From positions 1 through 37,299 of the forward strand of contig NZ_AZAC01000009.1 in assembly GCF_000931935.2 (NCBI RefSeq): DNA of 37,299 nt, written 5' to 3'. The notes under the pieces were generated by a model. The model saw only the letters and a program-made list of their open reading frames with translations. It searched no databases and was not told the origin of the DNA. The number at the start of each line of letters is the position of its first letter. Position 1 is the first letter of the stretch. The position numbers and the translations under genes are program-made. This document shows, in pieces, positions 8,989-17,239 of this stretch. Source of the DNA: Dethiosulfatarculus sandiegensis. Its GTDB lineage: Bacteria > Desulfobacterota > Desulfarculia > Desulfarculales > Desulfarculaceae.

Positions 8989-9002
8989 ATATTGATCAAT
9001 AT
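8989..9002. promoter_or_regulatory. Perfect 14-base palindrome before the flavoprotein gene
   Basis: ATATTGATCAATAT is perfectly self-complementary and sits 35 bases upstream of the thioredoxin reductase-like start, in an AT-rich stretch where a promoter is expected. It may be an operator for a dimeric repressor or activator. The cognate regulator is not identified. It is not a standard FNR site, which has a four-base gap between half sites. Confidence 0.35.
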
Positions 9003-9037
9003 CTAATTATTAATAAGCCTTCCAAAGGAGCGGAGCC

Positions 9038-9943
9038 ATGGTCGCGACGGAATACCAGGTGGTTATATTGGGAACCGGCCCGGCCGGTCTGCAGGCTGCC
9101 ATACACGCAGCCAGGCGAAAGGTCTCTGTGCTGGTATTGGGACACTGGCCCAAATCAAGTCTGTTCAAGGCCCACGTTGATAACTTTTGTTGTCTGCCAA
9201 GCGGCAAAGGGGAAGACATCCTGCTCATGGGCAGGGACCAGGCCGAAAAAAGCGGGGCCCATTTTGCAGAAGAGGATGTAATGGAGATAAACCCCTTGGC
9301 TGAAGGCGGTTATAAGCTCAAAACCGAATCAGGCAATAATATCAAGACCAAGGCCTTGATCATGGCCATGGGCATAAGCAGAAACCGCCTGGGAATTGCC
9401 GGGGAAAAAGAGTTTGTCGGCAAAGGTGTGAGCTATTGCGTGGACTGCGACGGCGGTTTTTATAAAAACGAAAAGGTGACGATTATTGGCGGAGGCAGCG
9501 CCGCTGCTTCAGGCGCCTTGACCATGCTTTTTATAGCTGATGAAGTTCATATGGTCTGCCGGGAGCTGGAAGTAACCGAAACCCTGGCCGAGCAGATAAG
9601 AAAAAGCGAAATAATCCTGCATGAAGGGGCCTGGCCCAAGGTTATTAAAGGGGAAAACGCAGTTTCCCAACTGGAGCTGGACAACGGGGAATCGCTTTTG
9701 GTGACCGGTGTTTTCATTGAACTGGGGGCCAAGGGAGCGGTGGAACTGGCCAGCACCCTGGGCGTGGCCCTGGACAGCGAGAATTTTCAGTACATAGAGA
9801 CCAATAAAAGGGCCGAGACCAATGTTTCAGGCATATACGCGGCCGGTGACATTACAGGGCCGCCCTGGCAAGTGGCCAAGGCCGTGGGTGAAGGTTGCGT
9901 GGCCGGTATTCAGGCAGCCGATTATGTGAAAAAAGCGGATTAG
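9038..9943 (+). CDS. Thioredoxin reductase-like FAD disulfide oxidoreductase
   Basis: A 301-residue two-domain flavoprotein of the low-molecular-weight thioredoxin reductase family. The FAD-binding GTGPAG lies at 12-17, the redox-active CVDC at 134-137 in the TrxB position, the second Rossmann motif GGGSAA at 151-156, and the C-terminal FAD signature YAAGDI around 267-272. The 2'-phosphate-binding HRRxxxR motif of NADPH-dependent TrxB is absent: the equivalent segment reads HMVCRELEVTE. The electron donor may therefore be NADH, ferredoxin or another carrier. Two further cysteines (51-52) are adjacent. AGGAG precedes the ATG. Its location after arsC suggests, but does not prove, a role in disulfide turnover for the reductase. 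Confidence 0.88.
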   Translation: MVATEYQVVILGTGPAGLQAAIHAARRKVSVLVLGHWPKSSLFKAHVDNFCCLPSGKGEDILLMGRDQAEKSGAHFAEEDVMEINPLAEGGYKLKTESGNNIKTKALIMAMGISRNRLGIAGEKEFVGKGVSYCVDCDGGFYKNEKVTIIGGGSAAASGALTMLFIADEVHMVCRELEVTETLAEQIRKSEIILHEGAWPKVIKGENAVSQLELDNGESLLVTGVFIELGAKGAVELASTLGVALDSENFQYIETNKRAETNVSGIYAAGDITGPPWQVAKAVGEGCVAGIQAADYVKKAD

Positions 9944-9973
9944 AAGCAGGGCGGGAGGTTTATTCCCCACTCT

Positions 9974-10756
9974 CTAGGGATTTTGGGCAGCCGCCTTTTT
10001 AAGCAGGCTGAGTTCCGCGAAATACCAGGAAGGCAAATGAGGGGACCTTTTCTTGCCCTGACTGGCCCCTTTCATTTTCACTTGCCTTATCAGACCTGCC
10101 AAGGCTTCATGGGCCTTGGCATAGTCTTTATTGGCCTTATAAGCCTGCACCCTTTCATAGCCCAGGGCATGGTTTCCGGGATCTTTGGACAAGGCCTTTT
10201 CCACGGCCGACAGCCAGTCCGGAACTTCGCCCCTTAAGGCCAGCACCATGCGTCGGGCGCGGGCAATCTCTTGTTCCGAAGCACTCTCCAGGCTTATGCT
10301 AGCATAGGCCGGTTTCACCCTTATCTTGGCCGGAACCCCGGTTATGGTTATGACATAGGAGCCCGGTTCAAGGCTTGATTTCAAGACCCAGGCCGCCCTG
10401 AAAACCTCTCCCGGAGCGATGTCGATCTCTTCCGCCGCAAGCTCATGCCACTCAATCGCAAGGGGTTTATCCTTTCCCTTGGGCAGCACCTTTACCTGCC
10501 ATTGGTTTACATCTTTTAAAACCAAATTTTCTAGCTTATCCGTGTTCTCAAGGCGGGCCGTAACCCATAAGGGCATGCCTTGATCCAGTTCTGCGGCCCT
10601 GGCCTGATTAACCATCAGAGCAAGGTTGAACGGCTTCCGTACTTGCCCGGTCTGGGCCCGTGGTTCATCGGATTTACAGGCCTCTCCCAAAAGACAAACC
10701 AGGCTCAAAAGCCCAAACATAACAAAGGTTCCTTGGATTTTTTTAAAACCCGCCAT
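9974..10756 (-). CDS. Exported TPR-like protein, possibly lipoprotein
   Basis: A 260-residue protein with a hydrophobic signal sequence (residues 10-26) followed by GEAC with Cys27. The lipobox is imperfect, so lipidation is uncertain. The middle (about 40-160) is beta-rich and looks like an Ig-like or all-beta domain. The C-terminal part (about 165-255) contains TPR-like helical pairs, including KDPGNHALGYERVQAYKANKDYAKAHEAL. It begins one base after the stop codon of the secreted metalloprotease gene, with AGGAG overlapping the end of that gene, so the two are translationally coupled and presumably function together at the cell envelope. No specific family recognised. Confidence 0.75.
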   Translation of the reverse strand: MAGFKKIQGTFVMFGLLSLVCLLGEACKSDEPRAQTGQVRKPFNLALMVNQARAAELDQGMPLWVTARLENTDKLENLVLKDVNQWQVKVLPKGKDKPLAIEWHELAAEEIDIAPGEVFRAAWVLKSSLEPGSYVITITGVPAKIRVKPAYASISLESASEQEIARARRMVLALRGEVPDWLSAVEKALSKDPGNHALGYERVQAYKANKDYAKAHEALAGLIRQVKMKGASQGKKRSPHLPSWYFAELSLLKKAAAQNP

Positions 10757-10757
10757 G

Positions 10758-13157
10758 TTAAAAACTCCTGACCTTTATATTCCGTAGGCACTCCCCGCCT
10801 GTGGTGGCATTGCCACAGGGTCCGGAGCCGTTTTTTTGAGTGCAGAAACAGTTCTCCGCGCCATAATCCTGTTCTGAAAAAGGCTTTAATTCCTTTTTAA
10901 TACCCAGAGCCTTTTGCATAAGCCAACTTTGGGGCACAAAGTCCCTTTCCAGGTAATAGTCCGCGCAGTTATAGCGCATAAAACAATTTGGATCGCCTGA
11001 GTGTTCGCCTCCCTGACAGGCCACCCAAATTTCTGCTTCCTTTTTGGCCCCGCCCGAGCCGATCAGGCTGTGCCTGATCTCCCGGTCTCCCTCACCGTGA
11101 TGGGGTAAATCCAGATTGTGCCCTATTTCATGGGCCAGGACCCCAACCCTGGTGCGGCTGGTCCCTTCCGGATCCTGGCCCGAAAGCACCTGGCCCAAGG
11201 TCCTGGCTATGCCAAGGGATCTGAAAATATCATCATTTATAATCACCGTATTGGCGCTCGCCAAAGGCGGCGAATCATAGGCCCTGCCCAGGGCCTTGCC
11301 GAAATCCAGGCCCGGACACTGGCTCAAGGCCATTACGGATATCAGATACTGATCACCGTTTTTGTGAGCACTGTCCTGGTAATTGACCACATCCTCCTTG
11401 TGCTCGTCTCCGTAAACCCTTCTCAGATCCAAGCCTTGAGCGGCATAAAGGTCTGCCACCTGGTCCAGGTAGGTCAAATACTGCCCGGCATAATCGTGAA
11501 CAAACACATCCATGCGCGCAGGGTCTGTGCGAAGAAAATCTCCGCCCACCAAAAGGCCTCGATACTCTTCCCAAAGGCTCAGCCCGTCTCCCTGGTTTCG
11601 CCCCCCGCTTAGGATCTCCAGGTCCTCATCCGGACTTTGATAGGCATGGTCTTTTTGCCAGGCATCAGCCACTTGATCATGGTCCTGATCATTGGGGATC
11701 AGTATGTGGGTCTCGTCCCGGTTGGCGGCAGGCCCCTTAGCCAGGGCCGGGTGCCAAACCCCGGCCACCTTGACCTCGGCCTTGAGAGTTGTGCAGGCGG
11801 CCCCGTCTTTTATGGTGACCTTAACCGGTATGGTGGAGCTGCCAAGCTTTTCCAGTTTGGCTGACTGGCTGACTTGGCATCTCAGGTTTTTTTTTACGCC
11901 CTGATCACTTAAATCAAGGTTTGCATTCTTCTTTTCACTGAAAAAAGCATCCGGCAAATCATCAATGGGGCAATGGTTGTAGTGCACATAGGAACGCCTT
12001 ACGGGATAGGCGCTGCCGTCGTCATGGGAAAAATCTGTATTATGAAAATAAATCTCCGGCTCCTTGGGCAGGGTGCAGTCCGGGCACTGGTCATAAAGCA
12101 GGTGATTACCCGCATTGGTCGCCACCCCCGGATTGGTGCTGGTATTCTCCAGTACAAAACGCACCGCCTCAACTTCCTCAAAAGTTGGCTCCACCAGTTC
12201 CAGAGTGAAGCTGCGCACCTGATCCGGCTCGGGCAGCCAGGTTTCCGCATCTTTATCCTCTGCCCTCAAAACAGCGCTCACCCGCTTTTGAGCCGCCACT
12301 ATGAACCTGTATTTAAGGTGCCAGTTTTCATCTGATTCCTGTACATAGGCTTGGGCGCAATGCTCTACATTAACTTCGCTCGAGCCTGTCACATTCAGGC
12401 TGATGTCTTCCAGGCTGAAATCCCTCTTAACCTCAATCAAGCCCGGCAAACGCCAACTGGCCCGTCCCCCGCGGATGGAGATATGCTCCTCCGCCCGGTT
12501 GGGATCCTGGGTGAAAAAGATCTTGCCCAAGTCCGGCCGGGAGGTGGTCTTGCCGGATCTGGTGCCGTTGACAAGGGCATAGGCATCTATGGCCAGCCAG
12601 GCCTTGCCGCCGGCGGAAAGCCTGGAACGGACCTTAAATGAAAAACGCAGCACATCAGCCAAAAAATTACTACTGGCCCCGTATATCCATTGGGGAATGC
12701 TCGTATCAGTGGATTCATTATTCGGCGGGGCGGGATTGTTCAACACCCGGGAAAGGTTGCCGTTAAAATTGGAGTAGATGCTGCTCTTGGGGTTTACGCA
12801 ATGCCTGGTGTTATTGATCGCCGCGGTGACTGTAATGGATTGGGGGATTACTTCATAGGTATCCCAATATTGGTCGTTCTCCGGGAAAAGCCCCTGCCTG
12901 GACTGGCTAAGGGTCAATACTGGGCGCAGATAAAACCCTTTCAGAGCCAAATGCAATTTTACATAACCGCCCTTATCGCCAATGGCTTCAAAAACAAACT
13001 GACCTGCGTAATCGTTGTAGGTCAGGGCATAGTTGGTCCGGGTGATCTTCAGGGCTTCCATAACCGGATTTGAGCCTGCCCGGGCCGTCAGGGCCGAGCC
13101 ATGGAGAAGCCAGAAACTTGAAAGACAAACGATCAAAAAAAGACGTATAACAAACAT
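10758..13157 (-). CDS. Secreted metzincin-like zinc metalloprotease
   Basis: A 799-residue exported protein with an N-terminal signal peptide (about residues 1-28). A long beta-rich region precedes a calcium-binding repeat segment (NDQDHDQVADAWQ, then QGDGLSLWEEY), similar to thrombospondin type-3/dockerin-like loops. The zinc-binding helix HEIGHNLDLPH spans residues 676-686, and a downstream CFMRY with Met727 is a good Met-turn, so the fold is metzincin. The motif differs from the consensus HExxHxxGxxH by having Asp683 where Gly is normal. The protein is cysteine-rich after the active site. The start is the ATG at 13157, with an AGAGG about ten bases upstream. It is co-transcribed with the coupled exported TPR-like gene. 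Substrate unknown. Confidence 0.85.
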   Translation of the reverse strand: MFVIRLFLIVCLSSFWLLHGSALTARAGSNPVMEALKITRTNYALTYNDYAGQFVFEAIGDKGGYVKLHLALKGFYLRPVLTLSQSRQGLFPENDQYWDTYEVIPQSITVTAAINNTRHCVNPKSSIYSNFNGNLSRVLNNPAPPNNESTDTSIPQWIYGASSNFLADVLRFSFKVRSRLSAGGKAWLAIDAYALVNGTRSGKTTSRPDLGKIFFTQDPNRAEEHISIRGGRASWRLPGLIEVKRDFSLEDISLNVTGSSEVNVEHCAQAYVQESDENWHLKYRFIVAAQKRVSAVLRAEDKDAETWLPEPDQVRSFTLELVEPTFEEVEAVRFVLENTSTNPGVATNAGNHLLYDQCPDCTLPKEPEIYFHNTDFSHDDGSAYPVRRSYVHYNHCPIDDLPDAFFSEKKNANLDLSDQGVKKNLRCQVSQSAKLEKLGSSTIPVKVTIKDGAACTTLKAEVKVAGVWHPALAKGPAANRDETHILIPNDQDHDQVADAWQKDHAYQSPDEDLEILSGGRNQGDGLSLWEEYRGLLVGGDFLRTDPARMDVFVHDYAGQYLTYLDQVADLYAAQGLDLRRVYGDEHKEDVVNYQDSAHKNGDQYLISVMALSQCPGLDFGKALGRAYDSPPLASANTVIINDDIFRSLGIARTLGQVLSGQDPEGTSRTRVGVLAHEIGHNLDLPHHGEGDREIRHSLIGSGGAKKEAEIWVACQGGEHSGDPNCFMRYNCADYYLERDFVPQSWLMQKALGIKKELKPFSEQDYGAENCFCTQKNGSGPCGNATTGGECLRNIKVRSF

Positions 13158-13276
13158 GGTTACAAGCCTCTCCCCGGTCTGTTAAAACAGAAAACCTTTA
13201 AAAGACCTTTCGCCAAAATCAGATCATCTTCAGTTTGCCCCAACCGGCCGGGAATTGGCAAGAAAAGGAACAAAAG

Positions 13277-13308
13277 CAAAACCCCCGGCCCATAAGCCGG
13301 AGGTTTTG
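13277..13308 (-). terminator. Intrinsic terminator after GNAT gene
   Basis: Arms 13277-13289 and 13296-13308 pair perfectly apart from one wobble position, around a six-base loop. Read on the minus strand the stem ends in GGTTTTGCTTTTG. It lies 33 bases beyond the stop of the acetyltransferase and separates that operon from the metalloprotease operon downstream. Confidence 0.85.
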
Positions 13309-13340
13309 GTGGTTTTCAGATATTTAGGAGCAAGCAAAGG

Positions 13341-14375
13341 CTAAGGAAAAATCAAATCAGGGTGCTGGTTGGCTGAGTTTTCCCTGGCCTTGGGCCTGAG
13401 CCAATGATGAAAATGCAGATCGGAAGAGGTTATCCTGAACCCCACCTTATGCACTATGCGCAAGGCGGGATAATTGCTGCCCAGGGTGCGCACCACCACA
13501 TGGGTAACCCCCATTTTGGATAAATGCCACAGTGCCGCCCGGTTCAGGGCATCGCCCAGGCCCCGGTTACGGGCGGAGTTATTCACTCCTATAAAGTCCA
13601 GGCTGGCATAGCCCCGGCCCACCATATGGGAGAGGTTCTGGTTGTATTTATAAAAGATAAAGCCCTGAACCTGTCCATCTTCCAGCTTTATCAGGCAGTG
13701 ATAGTCTGAGTTAAAGGCAAGCCCCGAGAGATAACGCTGGTATATGGCGGCCGCCTCTTCCGGGGCCACCTCGGGATCATACATATAGCGGTTGTGGAAA
13801 TGGGTCTTGGCCGCCAGGTCAAAAACCTGATCCTGCATATCGTCCGGACAGGGCACGCACTCCGGATGACGATAGGATTCATCCAACGGATCCTTCAACA
13901 AGGAACGCACCAGAAAAATCTCATTGCCCACAAAGCGGAAACCCGAATTCTCCAGGGCCTGAATGGCGTTGATATCCCCAGCCGCCACCCTGCAATCCAG
14001 AAAATCGATACTCTCCATCTGATCCAAAAGATAGCGGATCATATTCTGAAAATACCCGGGCTCCTTGCCCGAGGTCAAAAGATGCTGCAAGGTGAACATA
14101 TTGGCCTTGAAATGGCCCGAAAGCCAAGGCAGATGCCGGGCGCTGATAAGCCCCACCAAACGCCCCTCTTCAGTGAGATAGGCGCTGTTCACCTGTTTGC
14201 CCCCCAGGCTGGCCTTAAGGTATTTCAGCATCTTTTCCTTGGGGATATCCAGCTGGCGCAACTGAAAATCTTTATATGGGTATCCCAGGAAAAGAGCATC
14301 CAGCTCAGGTGAATCCTTAAGGTCGTCTCTTTCCAGGCCCTGTATACGGAACTCTTTGAGCTTTTTATTGGTCAT
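13341..14375 (-). CDS. GNAT-family N-acetyltransferase (two-domain)
   Basis: A 344-residue acetyl-CoA-dependent acyltransferase. The C-terminal GNAT domain carries motif A, IGVNNSARNRGLGDAL, with the CoA pyrophosphate-binding R-x-x-G-x-G. It is followed by the motif B region NYPALRIVHKVGFR, the usual xAxxxYxxxGF-type block. The N-terminal half is a second, diverged GNAT-like unit (DCRVAAGDINAIQALENSGFRFV), the arrangement seen in dTDP-fucosamine acetyltransferase (WecD)-like proteins. The start overlaps the end of the upstream transglutaminase-like gene by 11 bases and lacks a strong ribosome-binding site, suggesting translational coupling. Acceptor substrate is unknown; a sugar amine or peptide amine is possible. 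Confidence 0.85.
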   Translation of the reverse strand: MTNKKLKEFRIQGLERDDLKDSPELDALFLGYPYKDFQLRQLDIPKEKMLKYLKASLGGKQVNSAYLTEEGRLVGLISARHLPWLSGHFKANMFTLQHLLTSGKEPGYFQNMIRYLLDQMESIDFLDCRVAAGDINAIQALENSGFRFVGNEIFLVRSLLKDPLDESYRHPECVPCPDDMQDQVFDLAAKTHFHNRYMYDPEVAPEEAAAIYQRYLSGLAFNSDYHCLIKLEDGQVQGFIFYKYNQNLSHMVGRGYASLDFIGVNNSARNRGLGDALNRAALWHLSKMGVTHVVVRTLGSNYPALRIVHKVGFRITSSDLHFHHWLRPKARENSANQHPDLIFP

Positions 14376-15606
14376 AATCAGAATCTATCAGCACTTTAAC
14401 CTGGCCTGACCAACGGGTGGTCTGAACCCGGACTGCCGGAGTCCAACCGGCAAAAGGTTGGTGGTGGTTATCATAATCAACCACCAAGGGAATCCCGGTG
14501 GGGGTGATGGAAGTAGACAACCATCCCCGACCAGGCATGAATAACTCAGTATAAAAATGGCCCCAACGGCCTGCGGTTCTGGCCGGAATGCCGGCTGCGC
14601 GCAAAAGAGCGGTCTCCAGCACAGAGGTGGAGGGGCAGGCCGCCCTGCCCTGGGTCAGGGTAACGGCCGGTATGTTGTACATTTCGGCCATATCCCAATA
14701 AACCATCTTCCCGCCAAAGAAAAGAGATCTCTTACCCCGATCGTAAGGCAGGTTTCGTTTTATATAGGCCAGAACCCTTCTGTACATTTCACGCGGGGCG
14801 CGGCTATTGCCCATGATCTCATGGGCCAGGTCAACCACTTGCTCTGAATCCGAGGTTATCTTGGGCGAAGGCAGTAAAAACTCACTGGCCCGGCCCTCAA
14901 TGGGAAGTAAGATTTCTTCACTTACCGGCACCATAGCCAGGGCGTGGGCCAAAAATTCGGCCAGATCCACCTCATAGGTGAAATCAAAGCCAAATTTCAC
15001 TTCACTGCCCTTTTCAGCCTGGTCAAGGTTGTAATACAACCACTTATTCCCGGCTGTTCCCGGCCTTACCCGGTATTCCCTTTTGGGGGAAACCAAAACG
15101 TGAAGCGCCTTGAGTTCCTTGCCAAAATCTGATCTCGGCATGGAGGTCCTGAACTCAAGAGGGCCTTCATACTCTTCATCAACCAGCTTAAAGGCAACCT
15201 CATAGATCCCGCGCAGGGTGAATCTGGTAAGAGGCACCACCTTTTCAGTGAGAGGCGATTTCATGAGCCTTTTGAGGCTCCCCGCCCTGGTGAACATCAC
15301 CGCCCAATGCTTGCCCAAAAGCCCCAGATTGCCTCCGCTTTGGGGAAAGGCATCCAGAGACTTCAGCTTATATACATCTGTCAGATCCAGCCTTTTGGAA
15401 AAGCTCACCAATACAAGTGTCTTGAACCTGGGATAATTGCGAGCGACTTCAGTGAAGTCGACCCCGGTTTGACGGGCTGCAAAGGCATCTACATTTGGGG
15501 GCAGGCCCAGGGACCAGGCTGTCGAAGCCCAGAAAAGGGCCATGGCCCAAAAAAGGAAAAAACCCGGCAGGACTGAATTAAACCAACTTTTTCTTGAATG
15601 CCCCAT
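14365..15606 (-). CDS. Exported transglutaminase-like superfamily protein
   Basis: A 413-residue protein from the ATG at 15606 (a GTG codon lies immediately before it; neither has a clear ribosome-binding site). A signal sequence covers about residues 10-32. The C-terminal half is a transglutaminase-like, papain-fold domain. Cys324 in GRAACPSTSVLETALLRAAG is the expected nucleophile and His350 in WGHFYTEL is the expected base. The third catalytic residue, normally Asp four residues after the Trp of GW, is Ser366 here (GWLSTS). Other members act as periplasmic peptidases or scaffolds. It is the first gene of an operon with the GNAT enzyme. Activity may be altered or lost. Confidence 0.8.
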   Translation of the reverse strand: MGHSRKSWFNSVLPGFFLFWAMALFWASTAWSLGLPPNVDAFAARQTGVDFTEVARNYPRFKTLVLVSFSKRLDLTDVYKLKSLDAFPQSGGNLGLLGKHWAVMFTRAGSLKRLMKSPLTEKVVPLTRFTLRGIYEVAFKLVDEEYEGPLEFRTSMPRSDFGKELKALHVLVSPKREYRVRPGTAGNKWLYYNLDQAEKGSEVKFGFDFTYEVDLAEFLAHALAMVPVSEEILLPIEGRASEFLLPSPKITSDSEQVVDLAHEIMGNSRAPREMYRRVLAYIKRNLPYDRGKRSLFFGGKMVYWDMAEMYNIPAVTLTQGRAACPSTSVLETALLRAAGIPARTAGRWGHFYTELFMPGRGWLSTSITPTGIPLVVDYDNHHQPFAGWTPAVRVQTTRWSGQVKVLIDSDYDQ

Positions 15607-16145
15607 CACTTTTAGTTTCTGGAGCCATTGTCGCTTAAGCCCCTTTTAAATCGACTTTCTGGTTTATAGCCCATATTTTACTTAAGCCCCTGCTCAACAA
15701 ACCAAACCGGTTTGAATCCACTGGTTTAATTCCTTCCCCAAAATGACAGGCAGAGCCAAACAGTTTCCAGAGGTGCTTCAGAGCAAAACACTGCCTGTTA
15801 TCCTAAGGAACCAAAAGGTTGAGGCTTTCTTTTACGCCTGACATAAAGACGCAATAAAGTCAATGATGATAACCTTTATTTTTTAATTAACTTGTTAAAG
15901 ATAATCCAAAATGGCATGAAACGCACTCTCGCCGCCGGATAACCGGTTTGCAAAAGCCCTGTTCCGTCAAGTAAAGCTTTTTAAAATAAAAATAATGAAC
16001 ACAGACAGTTAACCGAATTTTTCCGTTTACCATAAAGCAATTGAAAATAGAGCGGGATCGGTCTTAGAGGGATTTCAAGGCAAGCAATTAACGATTTTCC
16101 AAGTCTTTGGAAAACCTTTTCAATATTGTTTATGGATAGGATTAA
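15607..16145. other. Intergenic region, no gene seen
   Basis: This 539-base gap lies between two leftward genes and should contain the promoter of the transglutaminase/GNAT operon. The stretch 15840-15930 is AT-rich with repeated AACTTGTTAAAG-like sequence. No reading frame, RNA gene or clear terminator is recognised. Confidence 0.5.
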
Positions 16146-16736
16146 TCAATATTTTTTCACTAAAGACCTATGAATATATCCTGATTTATTTTCGAAACGG
16201 GGATCAATAGCCCCGGGGCCCACCGGTCGTGCCTTGATCCATTCGCCTTTTTGGGAAATGACCTTTACCTGCATGCCGTATTTTACTGCTGTGACAACCC
16301 TCCCCTGTAAAGACGGAGAGGTGCGCATATTGGCCCCGTTCTTGGCTGTCACCCAATACCAATCCCTGTATTGATCCAACTTTTTGTAGTCTGATTCACC
16401 ACTGACCTTTTCCAGAACAATGGCGTAATCCGGCTCAAGGCGCGCACCCCACAGGTGGTTGTAGTTTTCAAAAACCTGTTCAGCCAATTTCGCCACCTCG
16501 GGATCCCTTTGCAGGGCGTCTTTGATGATCGGCAGCAAAAGCAGATCGTCTTGAGGCACCTTATAGGAGTCCGCGCAATCAAGCATATGGAAAAGCGCCT
16601 TGTGCCTTTCGCCCCTTTCATAAAAATCCGCCCACATATCCAAGGAGCCACAGGCCAGGGCCGTTGTCTGGCAGACAAAAAACACCACCCCAAAGATAAG
16701 AAGCAACTTAAAAAAACCTCGCAGCAACTTTTCCAT
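16146..16736 (-). CDS. Exported SH3b-domain protein
   Basis: A 196-residue protein with a Sec signal peptide ending in ALA before Cys29. The cleavage site fits signal peptidase I (AxA); the lipobox is not canonical. Residues 30-120 are helical and unassigned. The C-terminal 70 residues form a bacterial SH3 domain: WYWVTAKNGANMRTSPSL, then GRVVTAVKYGMQVKVIS, a GEWIKARP strand and a final GYIHRSLV, the usual pattern of SH3_3 domains that bind cell-wall or periplasmic ligands. GGGGAG lies six bases before the ATG. It is monocistronic, divergent from the amidotransferase operon, with no enzymatic domain. Confidence 0.82.
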   Translation of the reverse strand: MEKLLRGFFKLLLIFGVVFFVCQTTALACGSLDMWADFYERGERHKALFHMLDCADSYKVPQDDLLLLPIIKDALQRDPEVAKLAEQVFENYNHLWGARLEPDYAIVLEKVSGESDYKKLDQYRDWYWVTAKNGANMRTSPSLQGRVVTAVKYGMQVKVISQKGEWIKARPVGPGAIDPRFENKSGYIHRSLVKKY

Positions 16737-17052
16737 AATTCACTCCCCGGCGTACAGGGTGGATTTACTCATAGCTATGATTCCCCTCTCCTGTTCCTGA
16801 TGGAACAGGTTCACCTTTCTATTCAACTCATATTTGGCTGTCCTTGTCAATTATCATTATCAATACTTATCAACCCAAAAAACAAGCCGATTTAATTCAA
16901 AGTGAAAACAGAGAAAACAAGAAATAAATACTATTTAAAACAAATTATCCACAGAACTGAAAACATACTATTTAATCTAGCTTACTCAGACAGTTAGGGT
17001 GAACTAGCTTGGCTTTATTTTCTATCCTAAAATCAGATTTTCCCGAGGATTC

Positions 17053-17081
17053 TTGACATAAAATCATTGCTATGATATACA
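17053..17081 (+). promoter_or_regulatory. Strong sigma-70-type promoter
   Basis: TTGACA (17053-17058) and TATACA (17076-17081) are separated by exactly 17 bases, and a TGn extended -10 element precedes the -10 hexamer. Transcription would start near 17088, about 150 bases before the amidotransferase start codon and 50 bases before an intrinsic terminator. Confidence 0.75.
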
Positions 17082-17137
17082 TCATATTGATTTAAAAATA
17101 GAATTTTAAATAACCTTCAAAAATAAAAACTGAATTT

Positions 17138-17174
17138 ACCGCTTTAAAAATCATTTTTTAAAAGCGGTTTTTTT
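17138..17174 (+). terminator. Intrinsic terminator inside the amidotransferase leader
   Basis: ACCGCTTT (17138-17145) pairs with AAAGCGGT (17161-17168). The stem extends by A-T pairs past one bulged A and is followed by seven T residues (17168-17174). It lies between the promoter and the gene, so it is either an attenuator controlling read-through or the end of a small RNA of about 85 bases. Confidence 0.8.
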
Positions 17175-17239
17175 ATAATACTGATTATTTTATTTAATAT
17201 TACACCAAACAACCAACAACAAAGGAGGAGGGAAAAACC

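Larger units (their letters stand above)
16737..17239. other. Divergent regulatory region
   Basis: The 503 bases between the SH3b gene and the amidotransferase gene are strongly AT-rich from 16850 onward and hold no convincing frame. The right half contains a strong promoter, a complete intrinsic terminator and a strong ribosome-binding site, all annotated separately. Confidence 0.6.

Noticed and set aside
17088..17137. T-box or known riboswitch in the amidotransferase leader
   Set aside because: The leader is short, AT-rich and lacks the T-box sequence or any conserved riboswitch core I can recognise.
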